This document shows, one piece after another, positions 6,769-14,933 of a stretch of 32,491 bases of DNA. The stretch comes from Candidatus Hydrogenedentota bacterium. GTDB taxonomy: Bacteria > Hydrogenedentota > Hydrogenedentia > Hydrogenedentales > JAEUWI01. Position 1 is the stretch's first letter. Each line of letters begins with the position of its first letter. The stretch is taken from assembly GCA_016791475.1 (NCBI GenBank), contig JAEUWI010000071.1, positions 1 through 32,491 of the forward strand, given 5' to 3'. The notes below the pieces were generated by a model. It had not been told where the DNA came from and ran no database searches. It saw nothing but the letters and a program-made list of their open reading frames with translations. The translations under genes were made by a program, and so were the position numbers.

Positions 6769-7984
6769 AGGTCTGATCCACTTCCACTATCACACCGCGG
6801 GCTTCCAGCGTCGGGATTCCGCTGCAGAGTGCGTCGGCATTCAACGGATTGCCCGTAAGTCGGACCACGTCGTTGAAGCCCAACCCGGGGTTGGCCACCA
6901 GTGGAGCAAGATCCTGGACCTGGTTCATTTGAAGGGTCAGTAGTTGAAGCGATTCGAAGGCGGTGAGCACGCCGATATCCGCGATGCCATTGGCGGACAA
7001 CTGGAGTTCCCGCAGGTTCACCAGATCGGCCAGGGGGCTGATATCCTCTACCTGGCAATCGAACAGGATCAAGGTTTCGAGATTCACCAGCTCGGAAATG
7101 GCCCCGAGATCGCGCAGGTCGTTTGCCGCCAGATCGAGGAACTCCAAATTCGTGAGGAGTCCCAGGGGACCGAGATCATCGCCCTCGGGGTCGCCTTCGA
7201 TCTGGGTAAGTGCCGTGAATGCCAGCGACAACTCGCGCAGGCCGGTTCGGAACCGCAGCGGCAGTATCTCGGCGAGATCGGGGTTACGCTCCAGATTCAA
7301 CTCGGTCAGATGTTCCAGATCCCGGAGGGGTGTGATATCGGTCACCTGATTGATACCGAGATCGACCAATTCGACCTCTCTCAATGCGGCCAGGGGTGAG
7401 ATATCGGTGATGGCGTTGTCGCGGAGGTTCAATGTACGCAACTTCCGCAGGGACCCGATCTCCGCGATCTCAGTGAGATCATTCGATTCGAGCAGAAGCG
7501 TTTCCAGGTTTACCGCGAATTCCAGGCCGGCAAGGTTGCTGATGCCAGCCTCTGCTCCGTCCAGCGTCGTGAGGGTTTCCAGATCGGCCACGCGGATGCT
7601 TGCCGTGGGTATGCCCAGGGCCGCGCGCAGGGTCGCGTCCAGCCGGGCATCGGGAAAGCGCACGACCTGCCGCACCTCGATGAGATCTTCCACCACCCGC
7701 TCGCTCGTACCCCACGGCGTCTCCACGATAAGCGAAACGGTGTAGGTGCCGCGCTCGGTGTAGGTGTGGACGGGATTGATGGCCGTGCTCGTCGTGCCGT
7801 CGCCGAAGTCCCAGCGCCAGTTGGTGATGGGCTGGCCGCCGTCCTTGCTCAGGTCGGTGAAGGCAACCTCCAGCGGCAGATCGCCCGCGCGCACCGAAGG
7901 ACTGAAGTCCGCAATGGGCAGATAGAACTGGCAGCCGGACAGCACTATGGCCAGGCAACACAACACGATGGAATAACGGCGCAT
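6755..7984 (-). CDS. Lipoprotein with PKD domain and internalin-like leucine-rich repeats
   Basis: This 409-residue surface protein starts at the ATG at 7984. The signal sequence ends in the lipobox LSGC (Cys18), so it should be lipid-anchored. A PKD domain covers about 26-95, with the typical WDFGDGTTST and HTYTERGTYTVSL. From about 115 it has a helical cap followed by repeats of about 22 residues (LETLLLESNDLTEI, LRTLNLRDNAITDI, LTELNLERN and so on) of the internalin type. The gene overlaps the following propeller gene by 14 bases, so both are made together and may act as a surface pair. A longer open frame to 8185 crosses the upstream terminator and was rejected. A role in adhesion or protein binding is inferred from domains only. 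Confidence 0.9.
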   Translation of the reverse strand: MRRYSIVLCCLAIVLSGCQFYLPIADFSPSVRAGDLPLEVAFTDLSKDGGQPITNWRWDFGDGTTSTAINPVHTYTERGTYTVSLIVETPWGTSERVVEDLIEVRQVVRFPDARLDATLRAALGIPTASIRVADLETLTTLDGAEAGISNLAGLEFAVNLETLLLESNDLTEIAEIGSLRKLRTLNLRDNAITDISPLAALREVELVDLGINQVTDITPLRDLEHLTELNLERNPDLAEILPLRFRTGLRELSLAFTALTQIEGDPEGDDLGPLGLLTNLEFLDLAANDLRDLGAISELVNLETLILFDCQVEDISPLADLVNLRELQLSANGIADIGVLTAFESLQLLTLQMNQVQDLAPLVANPGLGFNDVVRLTGNPLNADALCSGIPTLEARGVIVEVDQTCVAQ

Positions 7985-8020
7985 GTCGTAAGGGTCCTCG
8001 GTGACTCGGAGCAAGGCCCT

Positions 8021-8049
8021 AGTATAGGGGATTCGGCAGGGCAAGTCAT
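8021..8049 (-). promoter_or_regulatory. Predicted promoter of the LRR/propeller operon
   Basis: On the minus strand an ATGACT -35 box (8049-8044) and a TATACT -10 box (8026-8021) are 17 bases apart. The boxes lie between the aconitase terminator and the lipoprotein start at 7984. Confidence 0.45.
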
Positions 8050-8080
8050 CTTTGGCGATGTTCACTCCTATCAGTCCGAC

Positions 8081-8114
8081 AAAAAAGCCCCGGCACCCAA
8101 AAGGCGCCGGGGCT
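8081..8114 (-). terminator. Rho-independent terminator of the aconitase gene
   Basis: The 9-bp stem agccccggc (8086-8094) / gccggggct (8106-8114) is followed on the minus strand by six T residues (8086-8081). It lies 17 bases past the aconitase stop. Confidence 0.9.
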
Positions 8115-8130
8115 TGTGATGTCTCTTGGC

Positions 8131-10398
8131 TTATTTCGCGTTCTGCAGCTTGATCAGGTTCAGCGCGCTGCCGGCCTTCCACCACTCGATCTGGCCTTCG
8201 TTGAAGCTGTGATTTACCTTGAACTCTTCCGTGGAGCCGTCGCCGTGGGTCAGGCGCAGGGTCAGCGGGGTATTCGGGGCAAAGCTGTCCAGCCCGAGGA
8301 TGTCGATGGTGTCATCCTCGCGAATCTTGTCGTAGTCCGCCGTGTCGGCAAAGGTCAGGGCCAGCATGCCCTGCTTCTTCAGGTTGGTCTCATGGATACG
8401 GGCGAAGCTCTTCACCAACACGGCGCGCACGCCCAGGTGGCGCGGTTCCATGGCGGCGTGCTCGCGGCTCGATCCTTCGCCGTAGTTGTCGTCGCCCACC
8501 ACGATCGTGGGGACGCCGGCGGCTTTGTAGCCACGGGCAACGGCTGGCACTTCGCCGTATTCGCCGGTGAGCTGGCTCTTCACCTTGTTGGTTTCTTCGT
8601 TGTAGGCATTCACCGCGCCGATGAGGCAGTTGTCAGAGATATTATCCAGGTGACCGCGGAAGCGGAGCCAGGGGCCCGCCATGGAGATGTGGTCCGTCGT
8701 GCACTTGCCCTTGGCCTTGATCAGCAGCTTCGCGCCGGTGATATTGCCGTCGTTCGGCAGGAACGCATCGAGCAACTGGAGGCGATTGGACTTGGGATCA
8801 ACGATCACTTCCACGCCGCTGCCGTCTTCCGCCGGCGCCTGGTAGCCCGGATCGTCGCAGCCGAAGCCATTCGGGGGCAGCTCCACCGCCGTGGGGGCAT
8901 CGAGCTTCACCGCGACGCCGTCTTCGTTGATGAGCGTGTCGGTGATGGGGTTGAAAGTCAGGTCGCCCGCGAGCGCCAGCGCCGTCACCAGCGCGGGCGA
9001 AGTCACGAAAGCGTGGGTCTTCGGGTTGCCGTCGGCGCGCTTGGCGAAATTGCGGTTGAAGGAGTGAACGATGGTGTTCTCCTTCTGCTCTTCACCGTGG
9101 CGGTAACGGGCCCACTGGCCGATGCACGGGCCGCAGGCATTGGCCAGCACCTGGCCGCCGATGGTCTCGAAATCGGCCAGGACGCCGTCGCGCTCCACCG
9201 TGGCGCGCACCAGCTCGGAGCCGGGCGTGATGGTGAATTCGGCCTTGGCCTTCAGGTTCTTCTCTTTGGCTTGACGCGCTACGGAGGCGGCCGAGGTCAT
9301 GTCTTCATAGCTGGAGTTGGTGCAGGAACCGATGAGGCCCACTTCCACCACCTTTGGCCAGCCATTTTCCGCGCAAACCTGCTTCATCTGGGAGATGGGC
9401 GTGGCGCGGTCCGGCGTGAAGGGCCCGTTGAGGTGGGGCTCCAGCTCGCTCAGGTTGATCTCGATAAGCTGATCGTAATACGCGCCGGGGTTTTCATACA
9501 CCTCGGGGTCCGGACGAAGGTGATCGGCCTGGGCCTTGGCCAGCGCCGCCACATCGGCGCGGCCCGTGGCTTCCAGGTAACGCACCATGGAATCGTCGAA
9601 GGCGAAGGTCGACGTCGTCGCGCCAATTTCCGCGCCCATGTTGCAGATGGTGCCCTTGCCCGTGCAGGACATGCTTTCAGCGCCTTCGCCGAAGTACTCG
9701 ACGATCGCGCCCGTGCCGCCCTTCACCGTGAGGATACCGGCCACCTTCAGGATCACGTCCTTCGGGGTGGTCCAGCCGCTCATCTTGCCGGTAAGCTTCA
9801 CGCCGATGAGCTTGGGAAATTTCAGTTCCCAGGCCATGCCGGCCATCACGTCCACCGCGTCCGCACCGCCGACGCCGATGGCGACCATGCCGAGGCCGCC
9901 CGCGTTCACGGTGTGCGAGTCGGTGCCGATCATCATGCCGCCGGGGAAAGCATAGTTTTCCAGCACCACCTGGTGGATGATGCCCGCGCCCGGCTTCCAG
10001 AAGCCGATGCCGTACTTATTGGAAACCGAGGCCAGGAAATCGAAGACCTCTTTGTTGTTGGTGATGGATTCGGCCAGATCGGCCACCGCACCGGCCTTCG
10101 CCTGGATCAGGTGATCGCAGTGGGCCGTGGAGGGAACGGCAACCTTCTTGCGGCCCGCCTGCATGAACTGGAGCAGGGCCATCTGGGCCGTTGCGTCCTG
10201 CATGGCCACGCGGTCCGGAGCGAAATCGACATAGTCCACGCCGCGCGCAAAGGCCGTGCTCGGGGTCCCGTCCCACAGGTGGGAGTAAAGGATCTTTTCC
10301 GACAGGGTCAGCGGACGACCCACGACCTTCCGCGCCGCATTGACGCGCTCGGCCGCCCGGGCGTACACCTTTTCAATCATGTCGATGTCAAATGCCAT
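8131..10398 (-). CDS. acn: Aconitate hydratase, mitochondrial type
   Basis: This cytosolic enzyme isomerises citrate to isocitrate in the TCA cycle. The 755-residue length and sequence match the mitochondrial-type aconitase rather than AcnB or the longer AcnA/IRP type. The three 4Fe-4S ligands are Cys359 ([10 protein letters not shown]) and Cys422 and Cys425 ([10 protein letters not shown]), nearly the same numbers as in the mature mitochondrial enzyme. Also visible are TAHCDH (91-96), MIGTDSHT (156-163) and the swivel-domain segment [23 protein letters not shown] chose the ATG at 10398, with AAGG 8 bases upstream; a GTG at 10407 is too close to the AGGAG to be used. It is transcribed alone, with its own promoter and terminator. 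Confidence 0.97.
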   Translation of the reverse strand: MAFDIDMIEKVYARAAERVNAARKVVGRPLTLSEKILYSHLWDGTPSTAFARGVDYVDFAPDRVAMQDATAQMALLQFMQAGRKKVAVPSTAHCDHLIQAKAGAVADLAESITNNKEVFDFLASVSNKYGIGFWKPGAGIIHQVVLENYAFPGGMMIGTDSHTVNAGGLGMVAIGVGGADAVDVMAGMAWELKFPKLIGVKLTGKMSGWTTPKDVILKVAGILTVKGGTGAIVEYFGEGAESMSCTGKGTICNMGAEIGATTSTFAFDDSMVRYLEATGRADVAALAKAQADHLRPDPEVYENPGAYYDQLIEINLSELEPHLNGPFTPDRATPISQMKQVCAENGWPKVVEVGLIGSCTNSSYEDMTSAASVARQAKEKNLKAKAEFTITPGSELVRATVERDGVLADFETIGGQVLANACGPCIGQWARYRHGEEQKENTIVHSFNRNFAKRADGNPKTHAFVTSPALVTALALAGDLTFNPITDTLINEDGVAVKLDAPTAVELPPNGFGCDDPGYQAPAEDGSGVEVIVDPKSNRLQLLDAFLPNDGNITGAKLLIKAKGKCTTDHISMAGPWLRFRGHLDNISDNCLIGAVNAYNEETNKVKSQLTGEYGEVPAVARGYKAAGVPTIVVGDDNYGEGSSREHAAMEPRHLGVRAVLVKSFARIHETNLKKQGMLALTFADTADYDKIREDDTIDILGLDSFAPNTPLTLRLTHGDGSTEEFKVNHSFNEGQIEWWKAGSALNLIKLQNAK

Positions 10399-10564
10399 GG
10401 TATGCACCTTCTCCTGGAATCATGCGGTTTGGACAGACAGCCCGTTGAGTTCAACGATGCTCGCCCGGCGGGATCGGGCCGTGAAGATCACACGGAACGA
10501 GCAGCCGCTTGGGTGGCGAGGGAGCAGTGGCGCGCCTGGAGAGCCGAGGCCGCCACGAATGGTC

Positions 10565-10594
10565 ATTATACTAAGACAGGCCGGAACCGCGCAA
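10565..10594 (-). promoter_or_regulatory. Predicted promoter of the aconitase gene
   Basis: On the minus strand a TTGCGC -35 box (10594-10589) and a perfect TATAAT -10 box (10570-10565) are 18 bases apart. This gives a leader of about 160 bases ahead of the ATG at 10398. Confidence 0.5.
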
Positions 10595-10605
10595 GACGAC
10601 GCAGA

Positions 10606-11244
10606 TCAGCGTTTTTCCGCTTCCGGCAACGGGAAGTCGATGCCGGGCACCCCGTTGCGTATCTGCCACGCGGTATAGGACCGGTCCACCCATTTGAAGA
10701 GGGAGGTTTCGAGCAAAAAAGGTCGGGCAATCAGGAAAACAACGCCCCCAATCACCACCGCGGCACAGGCAAGCCCCGCCTTGTGGGCCATCGCCCGGAC
10801 CGGCCACGGCTCGCGCTCGATCGGCGCCGCGATTTCCGTGGGCAACTTGATGGGCGCGCCCGCCTTCGCCTGCTCCCGTGCCTTGTCAAGCAGGGTCCGC
10901 ACCCGGACAATGGACTCCTCCACCGCCCGCCAATCGCGCACCAGAGGCCCATCCCCCTGCTGCGCCTCGCGCGCAAAGGCCTCCAGCGTCCCCGCGCGGG
11001 CCACCAGCTTCGAAATTGCCCCCGACAGGCCCAGATTGCCCGCGCGCCAGCGGGAAAGTATCGGGTAATCGCAGGAAAAACGGCTCTGGAGCTGGATGAA
11101 GGCCAACTGACGCTGCGCCCCGTCGTCCAGCGTCGGCGCGGACGCCAGTTGGAAGAAACGACGCCAGTCCTCGTGCAACGAGGCGCACTGACGGATGATA
11201 TCCGCCAGTTCCTCCGGCGAAATGGATTGGTGCTGCCTGCCCAT
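10606..11244 (-). CDS. Hypothetical protein with one C-terminal membrane helix
   Basis: I do not recognise this 212-residue protein. Residues 1-150 are soluble and mostly helical in character (SPEELADIIRQCASLHEDWRRFF, then a region rich in Ala, Arg and Glu). They contain Cys20 and Cys58. One hydrophobic segment lies at about 157-178, followed by a short C-terminal tail of about 34 residues. With no signal peptide it is probably a single-pass inner-membrane protein with its N-terminus in the cytoplasm. The start at 11244 has GAGAGG upstream. It precedes aconitase in the same direction, but aconitase has its own promoter, so a functional link is not implied. Confidence 0.75.
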   Translation of the reverse strand: MGRQHQSISPEELADIIRQCASLHEDWRRFFQLASAPTLDDGAQRQLAFIQLQSRFSCDYPILSRWRAGNLGLSGAISKLVARAGTLEAFAREAQQGDGPLVRDWRAVEESIVRVRTLLDKAREQAKAGAPIKLPTEIAAPIEREPWPVRAMAHKAGLACAAVVIGGVVFLIARPFLLETSLFKWVDRSYTAWQIRNGVPGIDFPLPEAEKR

Positions 11245-11338
11245 GATTGCTTGCCTCTCTCCAGGACAATTCGTTCCTCCAAAGAATAGCGCGGATCGCG
11301 CGAATTTGCAACAGCCAAATCCTCTGCTCCATTGCTAC

Positions 11339-11367
11339 TTGACTATTGCCGCGAACTCGGGTAAGGT
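11339..11367 (+). promoter_or_regulatory. Possible promoter of the EF-hand lipoprotein gene
   Basis: TTGACT (11339-11344) is followed after 17 bases by TAAGGT (11362-11367). The -35 is good and the -10 poor. Confidence 0.3.
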
Positions 11368-11435
11368 GCACACCCGCTCTATCCCGGGGCGGCACAGGCA
11401 TTGGGCCATTCCAAAACGAAGGAAGGAAATAGATC

Positions 11436-12926
11436 ATGACGCTCGTCAGAAAAGCAGGAGCCGCAGCCGTGCTCCTCTTCGCAACGACAGTATTTAGCGG
11501 CTGTCAACCGCCTACGCTCGCCACCATCGCCGCTGAACTGCGGGACGACTTCGCAACCGCCGATGCCGACAGTGACGCGCGCCTGTCCCTGGCGGAAGCG
11601 CAGGCCGCCAATACCGACCTAACCGAAGCGCAGTTCAACAGCATAGACACGGACGACGACGGGTTCCTTTCGCTGGCGGAACTGGAAGTGGCCGCCGAGC
11701 CCGGCGGTGAAGGGGAAGGCGAGGGTGAAGGCGAAGGCGAAGGCGAGGGCGAATTTATCGCGGTAAGCACGAAAATCGAGATGCACCAGCAGGGCATGAT
11801 CAAGGCCGGTGACGACATCATTGCCTATGGCTATGGCGGCTTCAGCGGCGTGGATTACATCATCCCTTCCGAGTTTTCGACCGACGAGACCGGACTCGGC
11901 ATCCCCGATGGCGATGATTTCCAGGCCGGCAATTTTGCCGTCGCCGGGAAGAAGATCGCATTGGTCAGCAATTTCCTCGTCACCATTTTTGACACGGAAA
12001 CAGAATCTGTCACCGCCATACCCGAGACCACGATACGGCTGGTCAATTCTCCCTCGGGCCAAAACGCCCAGGGAACCCTGCAAGCCGACGGAAACCTCAT
12101 CATCGTGCGCAACGATATTGACGAGACGGGGAACCACGCCGCAATCATTGACGTCAGCGGCGAGACGCCCGTGGTGACCGGCCTGGCCAGTCCCACCGGG
12201 GACAACGAGATCAGCCAACTGGAGCACGCCGTGGTCGACGCCGACGCGCGCGTGGCCGTGGGCACCGCGTTTGTAAACGGTACGGACGCGCTCGTAGTTT
12301 GGAATCTGGACACGCCCGAAACAGAACCCACAGTTTACCCCTTCGAACGCGGTATCGACGATGCCTTGATAAAAGTCGACGGCGACCTCGTGCTTTTCCA
12401 TGACACTTCCTTGGATAGCAGTGTCGATGTCTGCGCGCTGAACCTCACCGACGGAACCTTCACCTGTGACAACGAGGCGGCCGGTCAGGTCGCGCTCAAT
12501 GGCGGCAGCTTCCTCTATTTCCTCGACCGCGACGCCGACGACAACAACGGCGGCGACTCCCGCTCCGCCACCGGCGGCATCACCGAGACACCCGACATCG
12601 CCGACTTCGTGGAAGCGGGCGATGCCGCGGGCAGCAACTTCATTGACGGAAGCACGACCAACAACGGCGTGTTCGGCTGGGGCCAGATGGGCGCCATTAC
12701 CGACGACGGCACCCTGCGGTTCATCTCGGGCGTCGACACCGTCGGCTCGGGCGAGTACCTGCAGGTCAGCAGCGGCGGAAGTTTCACCGTGGTGCAGTGC
12801 CCGACCTGCCTCGAAGATCCCTACGGCGCCGGCGGCACGAACGTGGACATCTACGGCCACACGCTTGCATTTAAGAACGGCGACAACAGCGGCTTGACTC
12901 ACGTGGCGTTTATAATCTTGCCGTAG
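11436..12926 (+). CDS. Lipoprotein with two EF-hands, Gly-Glu linker and propeller-like domain
   Basis: This 496-residue protein has a signal sequence with lipobox FSGC (Cys23), so it is lipid-anchored outside the cytoplasmic membrane. Two calcium-binding EF-hand loops follow, DADSDARLSLAE (43-54) and DTDDDGFLSLAE (71-82). A pure Gly-Glu linker spans about 90-106, and about 390 residues of beta-rich sequence then resemble propeller blades without a family I can name. The start has AAGGAAGG upstream. Gly-Glu linkers of this kind are, to my knowledge, frequent in Hydrogenedentota-like genomes. The first loop has Ala where the conserved Gly usually stands, so it may bind calcium weakly. A terminator follows directly. 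Confidence 0.85.
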   Translation: MTLVRKAGAAAVLLFATTVFSGCQPPTLATIAAELRDDFATADADSDARLSLAEAQAANTDLTEAQFNSIDTDDDGFLSLAELEVAAEPGGEGEGEGEGEGEGEGEFIAVSTKIEMHQQGMIKAGDDIIAYGYGGFSGVDYIIPSEFSTDETGLGIPDGDDFQAGNFAVAGKKIALVSNFLVTIFDTETESVTAIPETTIRLVNSPSGQNAQGTLQADGNLIIVRNDIDETGNHAAIIDVSGETPVVTGLASPTGDNEISQLEHAVVDADARVAVGTAFVNGTDALVVWNLDTPETEPTVYPFERGIDDALIKVDGDLVLFHDTSLDSSVDVCALNLTDGTFTCDNEAAGQVALNGGSFLYFLDRDADDNNGGDSRSATGGITETPDIADFVEAGDAAGSNFIDGSTTNNGVFGWGQMGAITDDGTLRFISGVDTVGSGEYLQVSSGGSFTVVQCPTCLEDPYGAGGTNVDIYGHTLAFKNGDNSGLTHVAFIILP

Positions 12927-12950
12927 CATCCCAGCCACTTTCGCTCGAGA

Positions 12951-12983
12951 AGCGGGAGCGCCTCCCCGGCGCTCCCGCTTTTT
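12951..12983 (+). terminator. Rho-independent terminator of the EF-hand lipoprotein gene
   Basis: A perfect 12-bp stem (agcgggagcgcc at 12951-12962, ggcgctcccgct at 12968-12979) is followed by a run of T. It lies 25 bases after the stop. Confidence 0.92.
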
Positions 12984-13055
12984 CATTCGCGACGCCCGCG
13001 CCGATGAACCTTTCGCCGATTCAGACGTAGGATCCTCCGAAAGGATATTCCGCCC

Positions 13056-14642
13056 ATGCGTCTGTACAAACTCGTCGCATGCCTCGTGTTGCCCCTGGCC
13101 GCATCCGCCGAGGACTGGCCCGCGTGGACCGGCCCCCTCGGGCGCAATGTGGCCCGTGAGACCAATCTCCCCGCCGACTTTGACCGGGACACAGGCCGCA
13201 ACATCAAGTGGGTCGCGGAACTGGGCGATGTGGCCTTCGGCGCACCGACGGTGTCGCAGGGCCGGGTATACATCGGCACCAACCTCACCGCTCTGCGGGA
13301 CGACCCGCGCTTCGATGGCCTGCAAGGGGGAGTCCTGGCCTGCCTCGACGAAGCGACCGGTAAACCCCTCTGGCATCTGGTGACGCCCGAGCGCACGGAG
13401 GGATTTCCTGAGCGCACCCACATGATTCATCAGCGTTGGGGGCTTTGCTCCTCACCCGCCGTTGATGAGGACCGGGTGTATGTCGTCACAAACGGCGACG
13501 ATTTGCTCTGTCTGGACACGGCAGGGTTGCGGAACGGCAATGATGGCCCCTTTCAAGACGAAGCCGCCTTCATGGCCGGAGAAGGCCGCCCACCCATCGC
13601 GCTTGAAACGGAGCGGGACGCAGACATCCTGTGGCGCTACGACATCCCGGGAGAACTGGGCGTCGCGCCCCACGACACGGCCAGCAGCTCCGTGCTGGTT
13701 GAAGGCGACTTCGTCTACGCAGCCACGTCCAATGGTATTGGCGAAGGTAGTCCGGTCTATGCGCTGAATCAGCAGGCGCCGGGCTTCATCGCGCTCGACA
13801 AGCGCACGGGGCAATACCGGGCGCGGGAGCAGACGACCCTCGGAGAAAGTCTCTTTCACGCCCAATGGGGCTCGGCCACGCGAGCCGTTGTGAATGAGAA
13901 GCCGCTTATATTGCTCGGAGGCAATGACGGCGTCTGCTACGCTTTTGAAGCGCTGGACGAAACCAGCGCTGCGGAACGCCCCGAGGCGCTGAAGACCGCG
14001 TGGCATTTCGACGCCAACCCGCCCCACTACCGGAGCTATCCCAACGGCAAACCGATCTACTACTACCAGGGCGACATGCGTGTCTATCGAAACAAACTGA
14101 AAAATGGCGAAGACACGTCCACCTTCAACGCGGGCGATGGCAGCTTCATCGGCCCGAACGAAATTCTGGCCAGCCCGATCTTTTATGAGAGCCGGGTCTA
14201 CGTCCTCACGGGCCGCGACCCGCTCCATGGACACGCACGGGGAACCTTGAGCTGCGTCAACGCCACGAAGACGGGCAACATCAGCGAAAGCGGCCTGATC
14301 TGGCGCTTTGAAAGCATCGGCCGGTCGCTGAGCAGCGTCGCCGTCGATGCGGGCCTGGTCTACGCCGCCGACCGTGCGGGAATCGTTTATTGCCTCGACA
14401 CCGCGAACGGTGCGCTGTACTGGCAACACGACACGCCACACGAGATCTGGGGTAACCCGCTGGTGGCCGACGGCAAGCTCTACGTCAACACGAAACACTC
14501 CTTCTGGATCCTCGCGGCTGAGAAGGTAAGGCAGGTGCTCTTCACCAGCCGCGGCGGCGGCGAATGCGGGCCCATCGCGGCGAATGGCGTGGTGTACGCA
14601 TTTATCCGGGGCAAGCTCTACGCGATTGCGAAGGGGGCGTGA
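13056..14642 (+). CDS. Exported PQQ-like (BamB/alcohol-dehydrogenase-fold) beta-propeller protein
   Basis: This 528-residue protein has a signal peptide (about 1-18, cut after ASA). It opens with WPAWTGPLGRNVARETNLPADF, the form seen in planctomycete-type PQQ-like repeat proteins. Propeller blades with Ala/Gly-Trp docking features follow: GAPTVSQGRVYIGT, LACLDEATGKPLWHL, SSPAVDEDRVYVVTNGDDLLCLD, GFIALDKRTG, YCLDTANGALYWQ and GNPLVADGKLYVNT. There is no haem-binding CxxCH, and PQQ-ligating residues cannot be confirmed, so it may be a scaffold rather than an oxidoreductase. The ribosome site is weak (AAAGGA, spaced far from the ATG). It lies alone after the terminator at 12951-12983. Confidence 0.85.
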   Translation: MRLYKLVACLVLPLAASAEDWPAWTGPLGRNVARETNLPADFDRDTGRNIKWVAELGDVAFGAPTVSQGRVYIGTNLTALRDDPRFDGLQGGVLACLDEATGKPLWHLVTPERTEGFPERTHMIHQRWGLCSSPAVDEDRVYVVTNGDDLLCLDTAGLRNGNDGPFQDEAAFMAGEGRPPIALETERDADILWRYDIPGELGVAPHDTASSSVLVEGDFVYAATSNGIGEGSPVYALNQQAPGFIALDKRTGQYRAREQTTLGESLFHAQWGSATRAVVNEKPLILLGGNDGVCYAFEALDETSAAERPEALKTAWHFDANPPHYRSYPNGKPIYYYQGDMRVYRNKLKNGEDTSTFNAGDGSFIGPNEILASPIFYESRVYVLTGRDPLHGHARGTLSCVNATKTGNISESGLIWRFESIGRSLSSVAVDAGLVYAADRAGIVYCLDTANGALYWQHDTPHEIWGNPLVADGKLYVNTKHSFWILAAEKVRQVLFTSRGGGECGPIAANGVVYAFIRGKLYAIAKGA

Positions 14643-14862
14643 GCCAACAGAGCTCGCCGAAGGTGGCTTAACCTTTGAGGTTGAGAGATCGCTCGCTTTA
14701 ACCGTCAAGCGGCCCACGCACTCGTCACGGCACCGTGATCCGTGCAGTACACGCCGGGCCCTTACGCGATTCGAGTGGGCTCTGTGACAGGCTGGAAGCC
14801 TATCCCACGTTGGGGCGCGTTGATTATCGTGAGTACTCGATCCTGGTTCCCCGCCTACCCCC

Positions 14863-14891
14863 TTGACTATCGAGGCCATAGAAGGCATATT
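14863..14891 (+). promoter_or_regulatory. Possible promoter of the DUF3160 gene
   Basis: TTGACT (14863-14868) and CATATT (14886-14891) are 17 bases apart, 43 bases before the chosen start. The rest of 14643-14862 holds no gene that I can support. Confidence 0.35.
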
Positions 14892-14933
14892 GAACCCATC
14901 GTGAAATCGAAGCGGACAGGAAAGGGTGGTGCC

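Noticed and set aside
7985-8185. 67-residue N-terminal extension of the LRR lipoprotein
   Set aside because: It would start before the aconitase terminator and place the lipobox signal peptide in the middle of the protein.
8116-11289. Open frame of 1057 codons on the plus strand, opposite aconitase and the hypothetical membrane gene
   Set aside because: It is the antisense shadow of GC-rich coding DNA: the translation is rich in His, Gly, Arg and Val without domain features, while the minus strand encodes an unmistakable aconitase.
11709-11754. Iterated GGCGAA/GGCGAG DNA in the lipoprotein gene as a possible CRISPR or satellite
   Set aside because: It is the coding sequence of the Gly-Glu linker with synonymous variation and has no spacers.
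11619-13430. Open frame of 603 codons on the minus strand
   Set aside because: It runs antisense across two genes and the strong terminator at 12951-12983, with low-complexity composition; it is a shadow of the plus-strand genes.
13452-14888. Open frame of 478 codons on the minus strand
   Set aside because: It is antisense to the PQQ-like propeller gene and shows no family motif or ribosome site.
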